In this document: piece after piece, positions 7,372 through 14,893 of the stretch
How the letters are laid out: each line of letters starts with the position of its first letter
Numbering within the stretch: the first letter of the stretch is position 1
DNA from: Amycolatopsis oliviviridis
GTDB lineage: Bacteria; Actinomycetota; Actinomycetes; Mycobacteriales; Pseudonocardiaceae
Length of the DNA: 64,000 bases
NCBI RefSeq assembly: GCF_014654365.1
Contig: NZ_BNAY01000002.1
Coordinates: 806,001-870,000, forward strand
Reading direction: 5' to 3'
Position numbers and translations under genes: made by a program
The notes under the pieces: model-generated
Databases searched by the model: none
Seen by the model: the letters and a program-made list of their open reading frames with translations, nothing else
Told to the model about the DNA's origin: nothing

Positions 7372-8122
7372 CCACCCCCGATTCTCCCGCCCGCTGCTGG
7401 TCCTGCTGATCACGGCCGCGGTGACCCTGTTCGGCCCCGTCGGCGACGCGCACGCCCAGGAACTGTCCGCGGCGGACAAGAACCTCATCGTCAACGTCAA
7501 ACTGGCCGGGTTGTGGGAAATGCCCGCCGGCATGTGGGCGCAGGAACGCGGCAAGAGCAAGCGGGTTCGCGAAGTGGGCCGGACGCTGATGATCGACCAC
7601 GGCAGGCTCGACACCGCGACGCACGGCATCGCCGACCGGTTCGGCATCACCCTGCCGGCCGAGCCGTCGGACCAGCAGTCCGCGTGGCTCGGCGAGATGA
7701 AGGCCGCCCGCGACGACACCGAGTTCGACCGGATCTTCGCCAACCGGCTCCGGTACGCGCACGGCGTGCTGTTCCCCATCATCGCGCAGGTCAGGGCCGG
7801 TACCCGCAACGACGTCGTGCGGGACTACGCCACCACGGCCAACCAGGCGGTGCTGCGGCACATGACCCTGCTGGAGAGCACCGGCGTCGTCGACCAGTCG
7901 CTGATGCCGGAAGCCCCGGCACCGCAGTCGAACACGGCCAACGCCGCGATGGACGTCGGCTTCGGCGACCTCGCCCTCGGCCTGCTGCTCGCGGTCGCGC
8001 TCGGCGGCGGCCTGTTCTTCGCCGTCCGGACCCTGCGCGCCAAGAACACCCGGACCCGCAAACGCGCGGCCGCCGCCGAACCAGACCTGGTTCCCAGTGC
8101 CCCAGGAGAGATCAATGTATGA
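7355..8122 (+). CDS. DUF4142 protein, exported and membrane anchored
   Basis: A 255-residue protein with a signal sequence (LLVLLITAAVTLFGPVGDAHA, residues about 14-34). A helical DUF4142 domain spans about 36-180, with the characteristic VREVGRTLMIDHGRLD and YAHGVLFPIIAQVRAGT. A Pro/Ala linker and a C-terminal transmembrane helix (ALGLLLAVALGGGLFFAV) precede a basic cytoplasmic tail. DUF4142 is a ferritin-like four-helix fold with conserved His, suggesting metal binding, but no activity is established. It overlaps both neighbours (17 bp and 8 bp), so it belongs to the redox operon. Confidence 0.85.
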   Translation: MTSASDHPRFSRPLLVLLITAAVTLFGPVGDAHAQELSAADKNLIVNVKLAGLWEMPAGMWAQERGKSKRVREVGRTLMIDHGRLDTATHGIADRFGITLPAEPSDQQSAWLGEMKAARDDTEFDRIFANRLRYAHGVLFPIIAQVRAGTRNDVVRDYATTANQAVLRHMTLLESTGVVDQSLMPEAPAPQSNTANAAMDVGFGDLALGLLLAVALGGGLFFAVRTLRAKNTRTRKRAAAAEPDLVPSAPGEINV

Positions 8123-8720
8123 CCAGTGGTCCGAGGTGGTGATCGTCCTGACCCAGAAGACGAACACGGACCCCGGCATCAAAGGCATGGCGCAGACCTC
8201 CGCCCGGATCGCGTACGGCTTCATGTGCCTGACCCTGTGCTGGGGCGTGCTCACCGCGACCGGCTGGATCAAGTCGCTGACCGGGCGGAAGGCCCTGCGC
8301 AACTCGCATATGGTGCTCGGCATCCTGACGCTGTCGTTCGGTGTCGTGCACGCGATGTCGTTCGTGTTCCTGCCCGACGGGTTCACCTTGGCGCAGATCT
8401 CGATCCCGCTCCTGCCGGGCACGCTCGCGCGGCACGAACTCGGCGTCGTCGGGCTCGAGGTCATGATCGCCGTCGCGCTGACCGGCGGGATCAGCCGGTT
8501 CAGCTCCTACCGGCGTTTTCTGTGGATCCACCGGCTCGCCTATCCGGCGGTCGCGATCACGGCACTGCATTCGTTCTTCGGCGCCATGGCCAACGGGCAC
8601 CTCGGTCTCCTGTGGTTCGGCGGGATCACGCTGCTGGTCCCCGCGCTGCTGCTGAGCGCGCTGCGGTTCACGCCCACCCGGTACCTGGAGCGGCTGGGCC
8701 TCGTCGAAGAACTGGTCTGA
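8115..8720 (+). CDS. Ferric-reductase-like transmembrane protein (b-haem type)
   Basis: A 201-residue integral membrane protein; the ATG at 8115 is preceded by AGGAGA at 8104-8109, better than an earlier in-frame start. About five transmembrane helices are visible. His residues sit in or beside helices in NSHMVLG, VVHAMS, LARHELG, WIHRLAY and ALHSFFG, the pattern expected for bis-His haem ligation in the ferric reductase/YedZ (MsrQ) superfamily. Such proteins carry electrons across the membrane. The next genes encode a ferredoxin and its reductase, which could feed it from the cytoplasm, while the lipoprotein and DUF4142 protein lie on the outer side. Confidence 0.8.
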   Translation: MYDQWSEVVIVLTQKTNTDPGIKGMAQTSARIAYGFMCLTLCWGVLTATGWIKSLTGRKALRNSHMVLGILTLSFGVVHAMSFVFLPDGFTLAQISIPLLPGTLARHELGVVGLEVMIAVALTGGISRFSSYRRFLWIHRLAYPAVAITALHSFFGAMANGHLGLLWFGGITLLVPALLLSALRFTPTRYLERLGLVEELV

Positions 8721-8752
8721 CAGCCGCACGAAACGACTGGGAGAGAAGAAAG

Positions 8753-8989
8753 ATGATCTTCGGAAGCGTACGGCGCGGCACTCGGATCAGCGTCGACAAC
8801 GAACGGTGCGAGATCTTCGGCTTCTGCGAAATGGAGGCGCCCGCCACGTTCAAGATCGGTCCGGACGGGAAGCTCCGCATCCGCCGGATGGTCGACCGGG
8901 ACGGCCTGGACCAGGCCATTTCGGCGGCGAGGCTCTGCCCGAAACAGGCCATCAGAGTCAAGGGAGAAGGAGCGTACGACGATGAGTGA
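8753..8989 (+). CDS. Ferredoxin, probably 3Fe-4S
   Basis: A 78-residue soluble ferredoxin. Cys19, Cys25 and Cys62 form Cys-x5-Cys...Cys-Pro (CEIFGFC and LCPKQAI); the position of the fourth ligand is Phe22, so a 3Fe-4S cluster, or a 4Fe-4S with an outside ligand, is expected, as in P450-linked actinobacterial ferredoxins. The ATG follows a GAGAGAAGAAAG stretch. It overlaps the ferredoxin reductase gene by 8 bp. Likely an electron shuttle between that reductase and the membrane haem protein encoded upstream (inference). Confidence 0.88.
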   Translation: MIFGSVRRGTRISVDNERCEIFGFCEMEAPATFKIGPDGKLRIRRMVDRDGLDQAISAARLCPKQAIRVKGEGAYDDE

Positions 8990-10337
8990 CGGAGATCGGA
9001 TCGTCATCGTCGGTGCGGGCGTCGCCGGGCTCCGTTCCGCGGAACGCCTGCGGGAACTCGGTTTCGACGGCGAGATCGTGCTGGTCGGCGACGAGCCGCG
9101 GAAGCCGTACCACCGGCCGATGGTGTCCAAAGAGCTCATCACCGGCGGGGTGAAACCGGTGGCCGCGAGCCTGGAGCCGTATCTCGACCTGGACGTCCAC
9201 TGGCGGCTCGGCACCCGCGCGACCTGGCTCGACAGCAAGGAGCGCACCGTGCACCTGCCCGGTGGGGAATCCCTGTGGTACGACGGTTTGATCATCGCGA
9301 CCGGCGTCCATCCACGGCATCTCCCCGGCTCGCCGCGCCACGACCCCCGGGTCCGCGTGCTGCGCACCGTGGAGGATTCACTGGCCGTCCGGCGGGCGCT
9401 GGGGAACAGCAACAAATCCGTCGTGGTGATCGGCAGCGGCCTGATCGGGAACGAGTTCGCCGCGTCGATGCGGTACATGGGCCGCGACGTCACGCTCATC
9501 GGCCACGCGAAGGCGCCTTTGCACCGCTTCGGGGAGCGGATCTCGTCGGCGCTCACCAAGGAACACCAGCACCATCGCGCCAAGCTGGCGATGAACACCG
9601 AGGTGCGGAACTGGATCAGCACCAAGGAGACGGTCGGGCTGCATCTGACCAACAACCAGTTCCTGGTGGCCAGTTGCGTGGTGCTCTCGATCGGCAGTGT
9701 GCCCGCCGTGGACTGGCTGCGCGGCTCGGAACTGACCATCGAGGACGGCGTCCTGTGCGAGGCGACGCTGTTCGCCGTCGGGGCGGAGGACGTCGTCGTC
9801 GCCGGTGACGTCGCGAAATGGCCGAACCTGCGGATCGACGAGACCCCTCGCCGGGTCGAGCACTGGATGAACGGCGTCGAATCCGGGCGCGCGGCGGCGG
9901 AAAGCCTGATGCTGGGCCGCGGCAACGCACGGCCGTACACGCCGCTCCCCCGTGCCTGGTCGTCCCTGTACGACGCGCGCCTGCAGACCGTCGGAATGCC
10001 GTCACTGGGCAAGGACACGATCGAACTGTCCGACGGGGTCACCGGTTTCGTCCGCGACGGCAGGCTCATCGGCGCCGCGGGCTGGGACCGGCCGAAGGCG
10101 ATGATCCACTGGACGGCCGAACTCGACCGGCGGCTGCCGGTCCCCGAGCCGGTCTTCCCGGCCCCGGCTCCCGCTCCCGCTGTCGCGGAGCCCTCGTTCG
10201 CCGCCGCTCTCGGGGAATCGACGCCGATCGGGGAGGACGTCCTCGCCCCGTTCGAGCGGGACTTCCTGTCCGACACCCCGACCGCGGCCGTACCCGCACA
10301 GGAGGAGATGCCCTGGGCTCGCGTTCCCGCCGGGTGA
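8982..10337 (+). CDS. FAD-dependent ferredoxin reductase
   Basis: A 451-residue class of NAD(P)H:rubredoxin/ferredoxin oxidoreductase. The FAD motif is VIVGAGVAGLRSAERL (about 8-23), the NAD(P) motif VVIGSGLIGNEFAASM is near 147-162, and the second FAD motif is DVVVAGDVAKWP near 270. The pyridine nucleotide-dependent core ends near residue 385. A Pro/Ala-rich tail (PAPAPAPAVAEP) and a terminal acidic/hydrophobic stretch extend beyond the usual length of about 400. Last gene of the operon; three hairpins follow at 10389-10688. The tail could be a membrane or partner tether, which is speculation. Confidence 0.87.
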   Translation: MSDGDRIVIVGAGVAGLRSAERLRELGFDGEIVLVGDEPRKPYHRPMVSKELITGGVKPVAASLEPYLDLDVHWRLGTRATWLDSKERTVHLPGGESLWYDGLIIATGVHPRHLPGSPRHDPRVRVLRTVEDSLAVRRALGNSNKSVVVIGSGLIGNEFAASMRYMGRDVTLIGHAKAPLHRFGERISSALTKEHQHHRAKLAMNTEVRNWISTKETVGLHLTNNQFLVASCVVLSIGSVPAVDWLRGSELTIEDGVLCEATLFAVGAEDVVVAGDVAKWPNLRIDETPRRVEHWMNGVESGRAAAESLMLGRGNARPYTPLPRAWSSLYDARLQTVGMPSLGKDTIELSDGVTGFVRDGRLIGAAGWDRPKAMIHWTAELDRRLPVPEPVFPAPAPAPAVAEPSFAAALGESTPIGEDVLAPFERDFLSDTPTAAVPAQEEMPWARVPAG

Positions 10338-10388
10338 CCCGGGATCGCGACCGGACCGGGGCCGCGCGCGGCGGCCGCGGTCCCCTCA

Positions 10389-10428
10389 GGTGGCGGTGGG
10401 TAGCTGGGCCTCCGCGCCCACCGCCACC
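10389..10428 (+). terminator. Hairpin ending the redox operon
   Basis: Perfect 12-bp inverted repeat: 10389-10400 (GGTGGCGGTGGG) with 10417-10428, loop 16 nt, 51 bp after the reductase stop. No T run follows. High-G+C actinobacterial terminators often lack one. Confidence 0.5.
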
Positions 10429-10511
10429 CCCTTGGGGATGCCGGGAGGATCCCGGGACCGACGGTGATTCGGGCTCCGTCGGATACCGCCCTTCAGGCTT
10501 CCCGCATCCGG

Positions 10512-10552
10512 TCGGGGCCCTTCCAGGCTTGACTCACCTGGGAGGGCCCCGA
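10512..10552. terminator. Second intergenic hairpin
   Basis: A 16-bp stem (10512-10527 with 10537-10552, one G-T mismatch) with a 9-nt loop. It lies between convergent transcription units and could stop either. Confidence 0.45.
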
Positions 10553-10579
10553 TCCGTGCGCCTCGTGATCAGAGACGTG

Positions 10580-10693
10580 ATTCGCGTGATTGGAGACGGA
10601 ACTCGCGTGCTTGGGCGCGGAACTCGCGTGTGCGGAGTCTGATCACGCGAGTTCCGCCTTCAACACGCGAGTTCCGTCTCCAATCACGTGAGT
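10580..10693. repeat. 21-nt-period inverted repeat element, copy 1
   Basis: ACTCGCGTG-like units recur at 10580, 10601 and 10622 (period 21) and reappear inverted as CACGCGAGT at 10644 and 10664 and CACGTGAGT at 10685. The outer arms 10585-10609 and 10664-10688 are a perfect 25-bp inverted repeat. The inner arms 10617-10630 and 10644-10657 are perfect over 14 bp. The whole could fold as one long cruciform or hairpin. It sits between convergent genes. A second copy with the same period is at 47357-47477. Confidence 0.85.
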
Positions 10694-10717
10694 GCGGGAT
10701 CGCCGCACGCTCGCGAC

Positions 10718-11170
10718 CTACGAAACCGGCGCCTTCACCACCACCGTGTCGTCCGGACCGACCGGGCGTCCGTCCGAGGCGTGGACTTCCAGCGCCCGCA
10801 ACGGAAGCCCGCCGTCACGATCCACCAATTCGGACCGCGGTTCCCCCTCGGCGAAGAAGTGCGCCTCGCCCCATTGCCGCAGCGCGACGATCACCGGGAA
10901 AAGGTCGCGCCCCTTCGCCGTCAGGACGTACTCGCTGTAGGTGCTCCCGTCCGAAGCCGGGACCACGTCGAGCACCCCGTGTCCGACGAGCGCCCGCAGC
11001 CGGGCGGACAGGATGTTCTTCGCGACGCCCAGGCCGCGCTGGAACTCACCGAAGCGGCGGACGCCGTCGAACGCGTCTCGCACGATCAGGAGCGACCACC
11101 AGTCGCCGATCGTGTCGAGCGAGCGCGCCACCGGGCACGGGGCTTCGTCGAACGTCGTCCGCTTCACCAT
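10718..11170 (-). CDS. HxlR-family transcriptional regulator
   Basis: A 150-residue winged-helix regulator. CPVARSLDTIGDWWSLLIVR near residues 12-31 is the HxlR signature, with Cys12 at the position used for redox or electrophile sensing in members such as HypR. The recognition region is FGEFQRGLGVAKNILSARL. The C-terminal 45 residues exceed the typical 110-120 length. It is divergent from the MFS exporter at 11240, and an inverted repeat at 11170-11227 overlaps its start codon, indicating control of both genes. Confidence 0.88.
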   Translation of the reverse strand: MVKRTTFDEAPCPVARSLDTIGDWWSLLIVRDAFDGVRRFGEFQRGLGVAKNILSARLRALVGHGVLDVVPASDGSTYSEYVLTAKGRDLFPVIVALRQWGEAHFFAEGEPRSELVDRDGGLPLRALEVHASDGRPVGPDDTVVVKAPVS

Positions 11171-11227
11171 GGTTGCATCTTACTACCGGATTGCCCTACC
11201 GTCGCCAGTGGTAGCAAGTTGAAACCA
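11170..11227. promoter_or_regulatory. Probable HxlR operator between regulator and MFS gene
   Basis: Two 18-bp half-sites, 11170-11187 (TGGTTGCATCTTACTACC) and 11210-11227 (GGTAGCAAGTTGAAACCA), are inverted copies matching at 15 of 18 positions, 22 bp apart. The left one overlaps the regulator's start codon; the right one ends 13 bp before the MFS start. Confidence 0.6.
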
Positions 11228-11239
11228 TCTGGAGGGGTA

Positions 11240-12385
11240 GTGCGTCTCGGAGTCGTCCTGTTGTTCGCCGTGGCCGCCGGGACGGCCGTCGCCACGATCT
11301 ACTTCGCCCAGCCGTTGCTCGTCACCATGGGTGCCGATCTCAGGATCGCCGCATCGACCGTCGGCGGCATCGTCACGCTCACGCAGCTCGGCTACGGCCT
11401 GGGCCTGTTCCTCCTGGTCCCGCTCGGTGACCTGCTCGAACGACGGCGGCTCGTCGTAGGGCTGCTGATGCTGCTCGCGATCGCCGAACTGGTCGCCGCC
11501 ACCGCCGCGAACGGCCTGGTGCTGCTCGCCGGGATGGCGTCGATCGGTGTGCTCGCGGTGGTCACGCAGCTCCTGGTCGCGTTCGCGGCCTCGCTCGCGG
11601 ACCCGGCCGGACGCGGCCGGGTGGTCGGCCTCGTGACCACCGGCGTCGTCCTCGGGATCCTGCTGGCGCGCACGGTTTCCGGAACGCTGGCCGACCTCGC
11701 CGGCTGGCGCGCGGTGTACGTCGTGTCCGCCGGCGTGACCGTGCTGATCGCGATCGTGCTGTACCGCGTGCTGCCTGCTTCGGCACCCGCCGGGAACGAC
11801 ATGAGCTACCGGCGGCTGCTGCGTTCCACGTTGTCCCTTTTCGTCGAAGAACCGGTCTTCCGGACGAGCGGGACACTCGCGCTGCTGATCTTCGCCGCGT
11901 TCGGCACCCTGTGGAGTTCCGTCGCCCTGCCGCTCAGCGAGGACGGCCTGTCGCACACCGCCATCGGCGCGTTCGGGCTGGCCGGGGCGGCGGGCGCGCT
12001 GGCGGCGGCACCCGCCGGACGGCTCGCGGACCGCGGCCGGGCACAGTGGACGACCGGGCTCGCGCTCGGACTGCTCCTGGTGTCGTGGCTGCCGCTGGGG
12101 TTCACGCGCACGTCACTGTGGGCCTTGGCGGCGGGCGCGATCCTGCTCGACCTGGCCGTCCAGGCCGTGCACGTCACGAGCCAGACACTGATCTATCCGC
12201 TGCGGCCGGACGCCGGCAGCAGGCTGATCGGCGGGTACATGATCTTCTACTCCGTCGGCAGCGGTGCGGGAGCCATCGGCTCGACAGCCGTTTACGCCGT
12301 CGCGGGCTGGACCGGGGTCTGCCTGCTCGGCGCGGCTTTCAGCGCTCTCGCGTTGGCCGTGTGGGGCGTCAAAGCCGCTCGATGA
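11240..12385 (+). CDS. MFS exporter
   Basis: A 381-residue major facilitator with 12 predicted membrane helices and the loop motif GDLLERRRLV after helix 2. I chose GTG at 11240, preceded by GGAGGGG at 11231-11237; longer frames run into the divergent regulator. Members near it (LVPLGDLLERR and LADPAGRGRVVG motifs) are drug or arabinose efflux-type permeases. Regulation by the adjacent HxlR protein is likely. Its 3' end overlaps the convergent fadA6 gene by 17 bp. Substrate unknown. Confidence 0.85.
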   Translation: MRLGVVLLFAVAAGTAVATIYFAQPLLVTMGADLRIAASTVGGIVTLTQLGYGLGLFLLVPLGDLLERRRLVVGLLMLLAIAELVAATAANGLVLLAGMASIGVLAVVTQLLVAFAASLADPAGRGRVVGLVTTGVVLGILLARTVSGTLADLAGWRAVYVVSAGVTVLIAIVLYRVLPASAPAGNDMSYRRLLRSTLSLFVEEPVFRTSGTLALLIFAAFGTLWSSVALPLSEDGLSHTAIGAFGLAGAAGALAAAPAGRLADRGRAQWTTGLALGLLLVSWLPLGFTRTSLWALAAGAILLDLAVQAVHVTSQTLIYPLRPDAGSRLIGGYMIFYSVGSGAGAIGSTAVYAVAGWTGVCLLGAAFSALALAVWGVKAAR

Positions 12386-13520
12386 TCGTGACGTTCGCCG
12401 TCCCGCCGCCTTCGCACATGGTCTGCAGCCCGTAGCGGCCGCCGCGGCGTTCGAGTTCGTGCAGCAGGGTCGCGAACAGTTTCGTCCCGGTCGCCCCGAT
12501 GGGGTGACCGAGCGCGATCCCGCCGCCGTTGACGTTGACGCGGTCCGGATCGGCGCCGGTCTCCTCGATCCACGCCAGGACGACGCTCGCGAACGCCTCG
12601 TTGACCTCGAACAGGTCGATGTCCTCGATGCTCAAGCCGGTCTTGCGCAGCGCGTGCGCGGTCGCCGGGATCGGCCCGGTGAGCATCCACACCGGATCGG
12701 CCGCCCGGACCGAAAGGTGGTGGATCCTGGCACGCGGGGTGAGGCCGTGGTCCTCGACGAACTTCTCCGACGCGATGAGTGTCGCGCTGGCACCGTCCGA
12801 GATCTGGCTGGCCACGGCCGCGGTGATGCGCGAACCCTCGCTCAGCGGCTTCAGCCCGGCCATCCGTTCCAGCGTGGTGTCGCGCCTGGGCCCCTCGTCC
12901 AGGCCGACACCGGCGAACGGCGCGATCTCGGCGGCGAACCGGCCTTCGTCGATGGCCGCGATCGCGCGCTGATGGCTGCGGTAGGCGAATTCCTCCATCG
13001 CCTCCCGGGTCAGGTCCCAGTGCTCGGCGATCATGTCGGCACTGCGGAACTGCGAGACCTCGACGCTGCCGTACCGCTCCTGCCAGCCCTTCGAGCCGGA
13101 GAACGGGTCTTCGAAGCCGTACTCCCGCCCGGCCAGCATCGCCGCGCTGATCGGGATCGCGCTCATGTTCTGCACGCCGCCGGCGAGGACGAGGTCCATC
13201 GTCCCGGACAGCACCGCCTGCGCGGCGAAGTGCACGGCCTGCTGGCTCGAACCGCACTGCCGGTCGATCGTCACGCCCGGGACGTGGTGCCCGAATCCGG
13301 CCGCGAGCCACGCCGTCCGCGCGATGTTCCCGGACTGCGGTCCGAGTGTGTCGCAGCAGCCCAGGATGACGTCGTCGACCAGGTCGGCCTCGACCCCCGA
13401 CCGTTCGACGACGGCCTGGATGACGTGGGCGCCGAGGTCGGCGGAGTGGACGCCGCTGAGCGCTCCCCCGCGTTTGCCGACCGGGGTCCGGACCGCGTCC
13501 AGTACGTAAGCTTCAGCCAC
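12369..13520 (-). CDS. fadA6: FadA6, acetyl-CoA acetyltransferase (thiolase) of steroid C/D-ring degradation
   Basis: A 383-residue thiolase: nucleophile Cys89 in DRQCGSSQQ, His339 in GGGIALGHPIGATG and Cys369 in QTMCEGGGTANVT. It closely resembles mycobacterial FadA6 throughout (start AEAYVLDAVRTPVGKRGGAL, RARIHH block, end GGTANVTIIERL). FadA6 thiolytically cleaves the beta-keto CoA ester released after IpdAB opens ring C. GTG start; overlaps the end of kstR2 by 8 bp. Same-strand order ipdF-kstR2-fadA6 behind fadE30 suggests one operon from the KstR2 box at 16055. Confidence 0.9.
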   Translation of the reverse strand: MAEAYVLDAVRTPVGKRGGALSGVHSADLGAHVIQAVVERSGVEADLVDDVILGCCDTLGPQSGNIARTAWLAAGFGHHVPGVTIDRQCGSSQQAVHFAAQAVLSGTMDLVLAGGVQNMSAIPISAAMLAGREYGFEDPFSGSKGWQERYGSVEVSQFRSADMIAEHWDLTREAMEEFAYRSHQRAIAAIDEGRFAAEIAPFAGVGLDEGPRRDTTLERMAGLKPLSEGSRITAAVASQISDGASATLIASEKFVEDHGLTPRARIHHLSVRAADPVWMLTGPIPATAHALRKTGLSIEDIDLFEVNEAFASVVLAWIEETGADPDRVNVNGGGIALGHPIGATGTKLFATLLHELERRGGRYGLQTMCEGGGTANVTIIERL

Positions 13521-14118
13521 GGCGTTTCCTTGTCTTCGTCGCGATGCCGTCCAGCAGGATCCCGAGGTATTGCTGCGCGACGTCGTCCGCGCTCAGCGAT
13601 CCGTCGGGGTTGTACCAGCGCACTGCCACCCAGACGGTGTCGCGGATGAACCGGTAGGTGAGTTCGACGTCGAGGTCCTCGCGGAACACGCCGGCCGCGA
13701 TGCCGTCGGTGAGGATCCCGTTCCACAGTTTGCGGAATTCGGTGTTGCGGTCGTTGAGGTAGTCGAAACGCGGCAGCTGCATCAGATGCTTCGCTTCGGA
13801 CTGGTAGATCGCCACCTCGGCGGGCCGCCGGTGAATGGATTCGAACGACGCCACGACGACGGCTTCGAGCGTTTCCCGCGGTCCTCTGCCTTCCGCGACG
13901 ATCTCGGCGTAGGCGCCGAAGAGTTCGTCGAGGAACACGGTGAGGATCTCGTCGGCCATCGACTCCTTCGAGTCGAAATGGTGGTAGAGGCTGCCCGAAA
14001 GGATTCCCGCCGCGTCCGCGATGTCCCGCACGGTGGTGGAGACGTAGCCGCGCTCGGCGAACAGCTTCGCCGCGAGGGCGAGCAGTTCGGCGCGGCGGGA
14101 CCCTGGGCTGGCTTTCAT
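13513..14118 (-). CDS. kstR2: KstR2, TetR-family repressor of the HIP regulon
   Basis: A 201-residue TetR regulator. The HTH lies in VSTTVRDIADAAGILSGSLYHHFDSKE (quoted in parts: TTVRDIADAAGI, SGSLYHHF), identical in character to KstR2. The C-terminal domain has RFIRDTVWVAVRWY, matching mycobacterial KstR2 RFIRDT..VSVRWY. The internal ATG at 14118 is preferred because GAGG precedes it and the length then equals known KstR2 (about 200); an ATG at 14133 is also in frame. KstR2 binds HIP-CoA and releases AnCAAGnnCTTGnT operators (established). One perfect operator is present at 16055-16068. Confidence 0.9.
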   Translation of the reverse strand: MKASPGSRRAELLALAAKLFAERGYVSTTVRDIADAAGILSGSLYHHFDSKESMADEILTVFLDELFGAYAEIVAEGRGPRETLEAVVVASFESIHRRPAEVAIYQSEAKHLMQLPRFDYLNDRNTEFRKLWNGILTDGIAAGVFREDLDVELTYRFIRDTVWVAVRWYNPDGSLSADDVAQQYLGILLDGIATKTRKRRG

Positions 14119-14125
14119 CGGAACC

Positions 14126-14893
14126 TCACGCATGCTGGGAACTCACGGACAAGACCTCGCCGGTGAGGTACGACGAGTACTCACTGGCGAGGAACACCAT
14201 CACATTCGCCACTTCCCAGGGTTCCGCCGCCCTCCCCGAGACCTCGCGGGCGGTGAGTTCGGTGAGCAGTTCGTCGCTGGTCACCTTGGCCAGGAACGGA
14301 TGCATCGCCAGGCTCGGCGCGACGGCGTTGACCCGGATGCCGTGTTCGGCGACGTCGACGGCGGTGCAACGGGTGAGCGCCATGACACCGGCCTTCGCGG
14401 CCGCGTAGTGCGCCTGCCCGGCCTGCGCGCGCCAGCCGATCACGGACGCGTTGTTGACGATCACCCCGCCGTCGCCCTGTGCGATGAACCGGTTCACCGC
14501 GGCCCGCGTCGCACGGAACGTGCCGTTGAGGGTCACGTCGATGACCCGTGACCACTCCTCGTCGGTCATGTCCACAATGGACTTGGTGCCGCCGAGCCCG
14601 GCGTTGTTGACGAGCACGTCGATCCGGCCGTAGTGCGCGGCGGCTCCGTCGATGAGCGCCTGGACCTGGTCTTCTCGCGTGACGTCACAGGGAATCGCGT
14701 GGACGTCGCCGAGTTCGGCGGCCTTCTCTCCCAGGCGACGCTCGTGCCAGTCGCTGATCACGACCCGGGCGCCTTCCTCCAGCGCGCGTTTCGCCACCGC
14801 GGAACCGATCCCGGTGCCGGCCGCCGCCGTCACCACGACCACCTTGTCCCGCAGGAGATTCGCCCCCTCGGGGTATTTCGGCACCGGAATCAC
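14126..14893 (-). CDS. ipdF: IpdF, short-chain dehydrogenase
   Basis: A 255-residue SDR. Cofactor motif TAAAGTGIGSAVA near residues 21-33, NNAG near 96, and catalytic Tyr/Lys in HYAAAKAG. GTG start at 14893, overlapping the fadE30 stop by 4 bp. The order FadE30-IpdF-KstR2-FadA6 matches the mycobacterial Rv3560c-Rv3559c-Rv3557c-Rv3556c block. IpdF oxidises the 5-hydroxyl of 5-OH-HIP-CoA-type intermediates. Conserved order makes the call firm although SDR sequence alone would not. Confidence 0.87.
   Translation of the reverse strand: MIPVPKYPEGANLLRDKVVVVTAAAGTGIGSAVAKRALEEGARVVISDWHERRLGEKAAELGDVHAIPCDVTREDQVQALIDGAAAHYGRIDVLVNNAGLGGTKSIVDMTDEEWSRVIDVTLNGTFRATRAAVNRFIAQGDGGVIVNNASVIGWRAQAGQAHYAAAKAGVMALTRCTAVDVAEHGIRVNAVAPSLAMHPFLAKVTSDELLTELTAREVSGRAAEPWEVANVMVFLASEYSSYLTGEVLSVSSQHA

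Noticed and set aside
10580..10693. CRISPR array
   Set aside because: Units are only 9 bp with 12-bp linkers, they invert midway, the linkers are related to each other rather than unique, and no cas genes are near.
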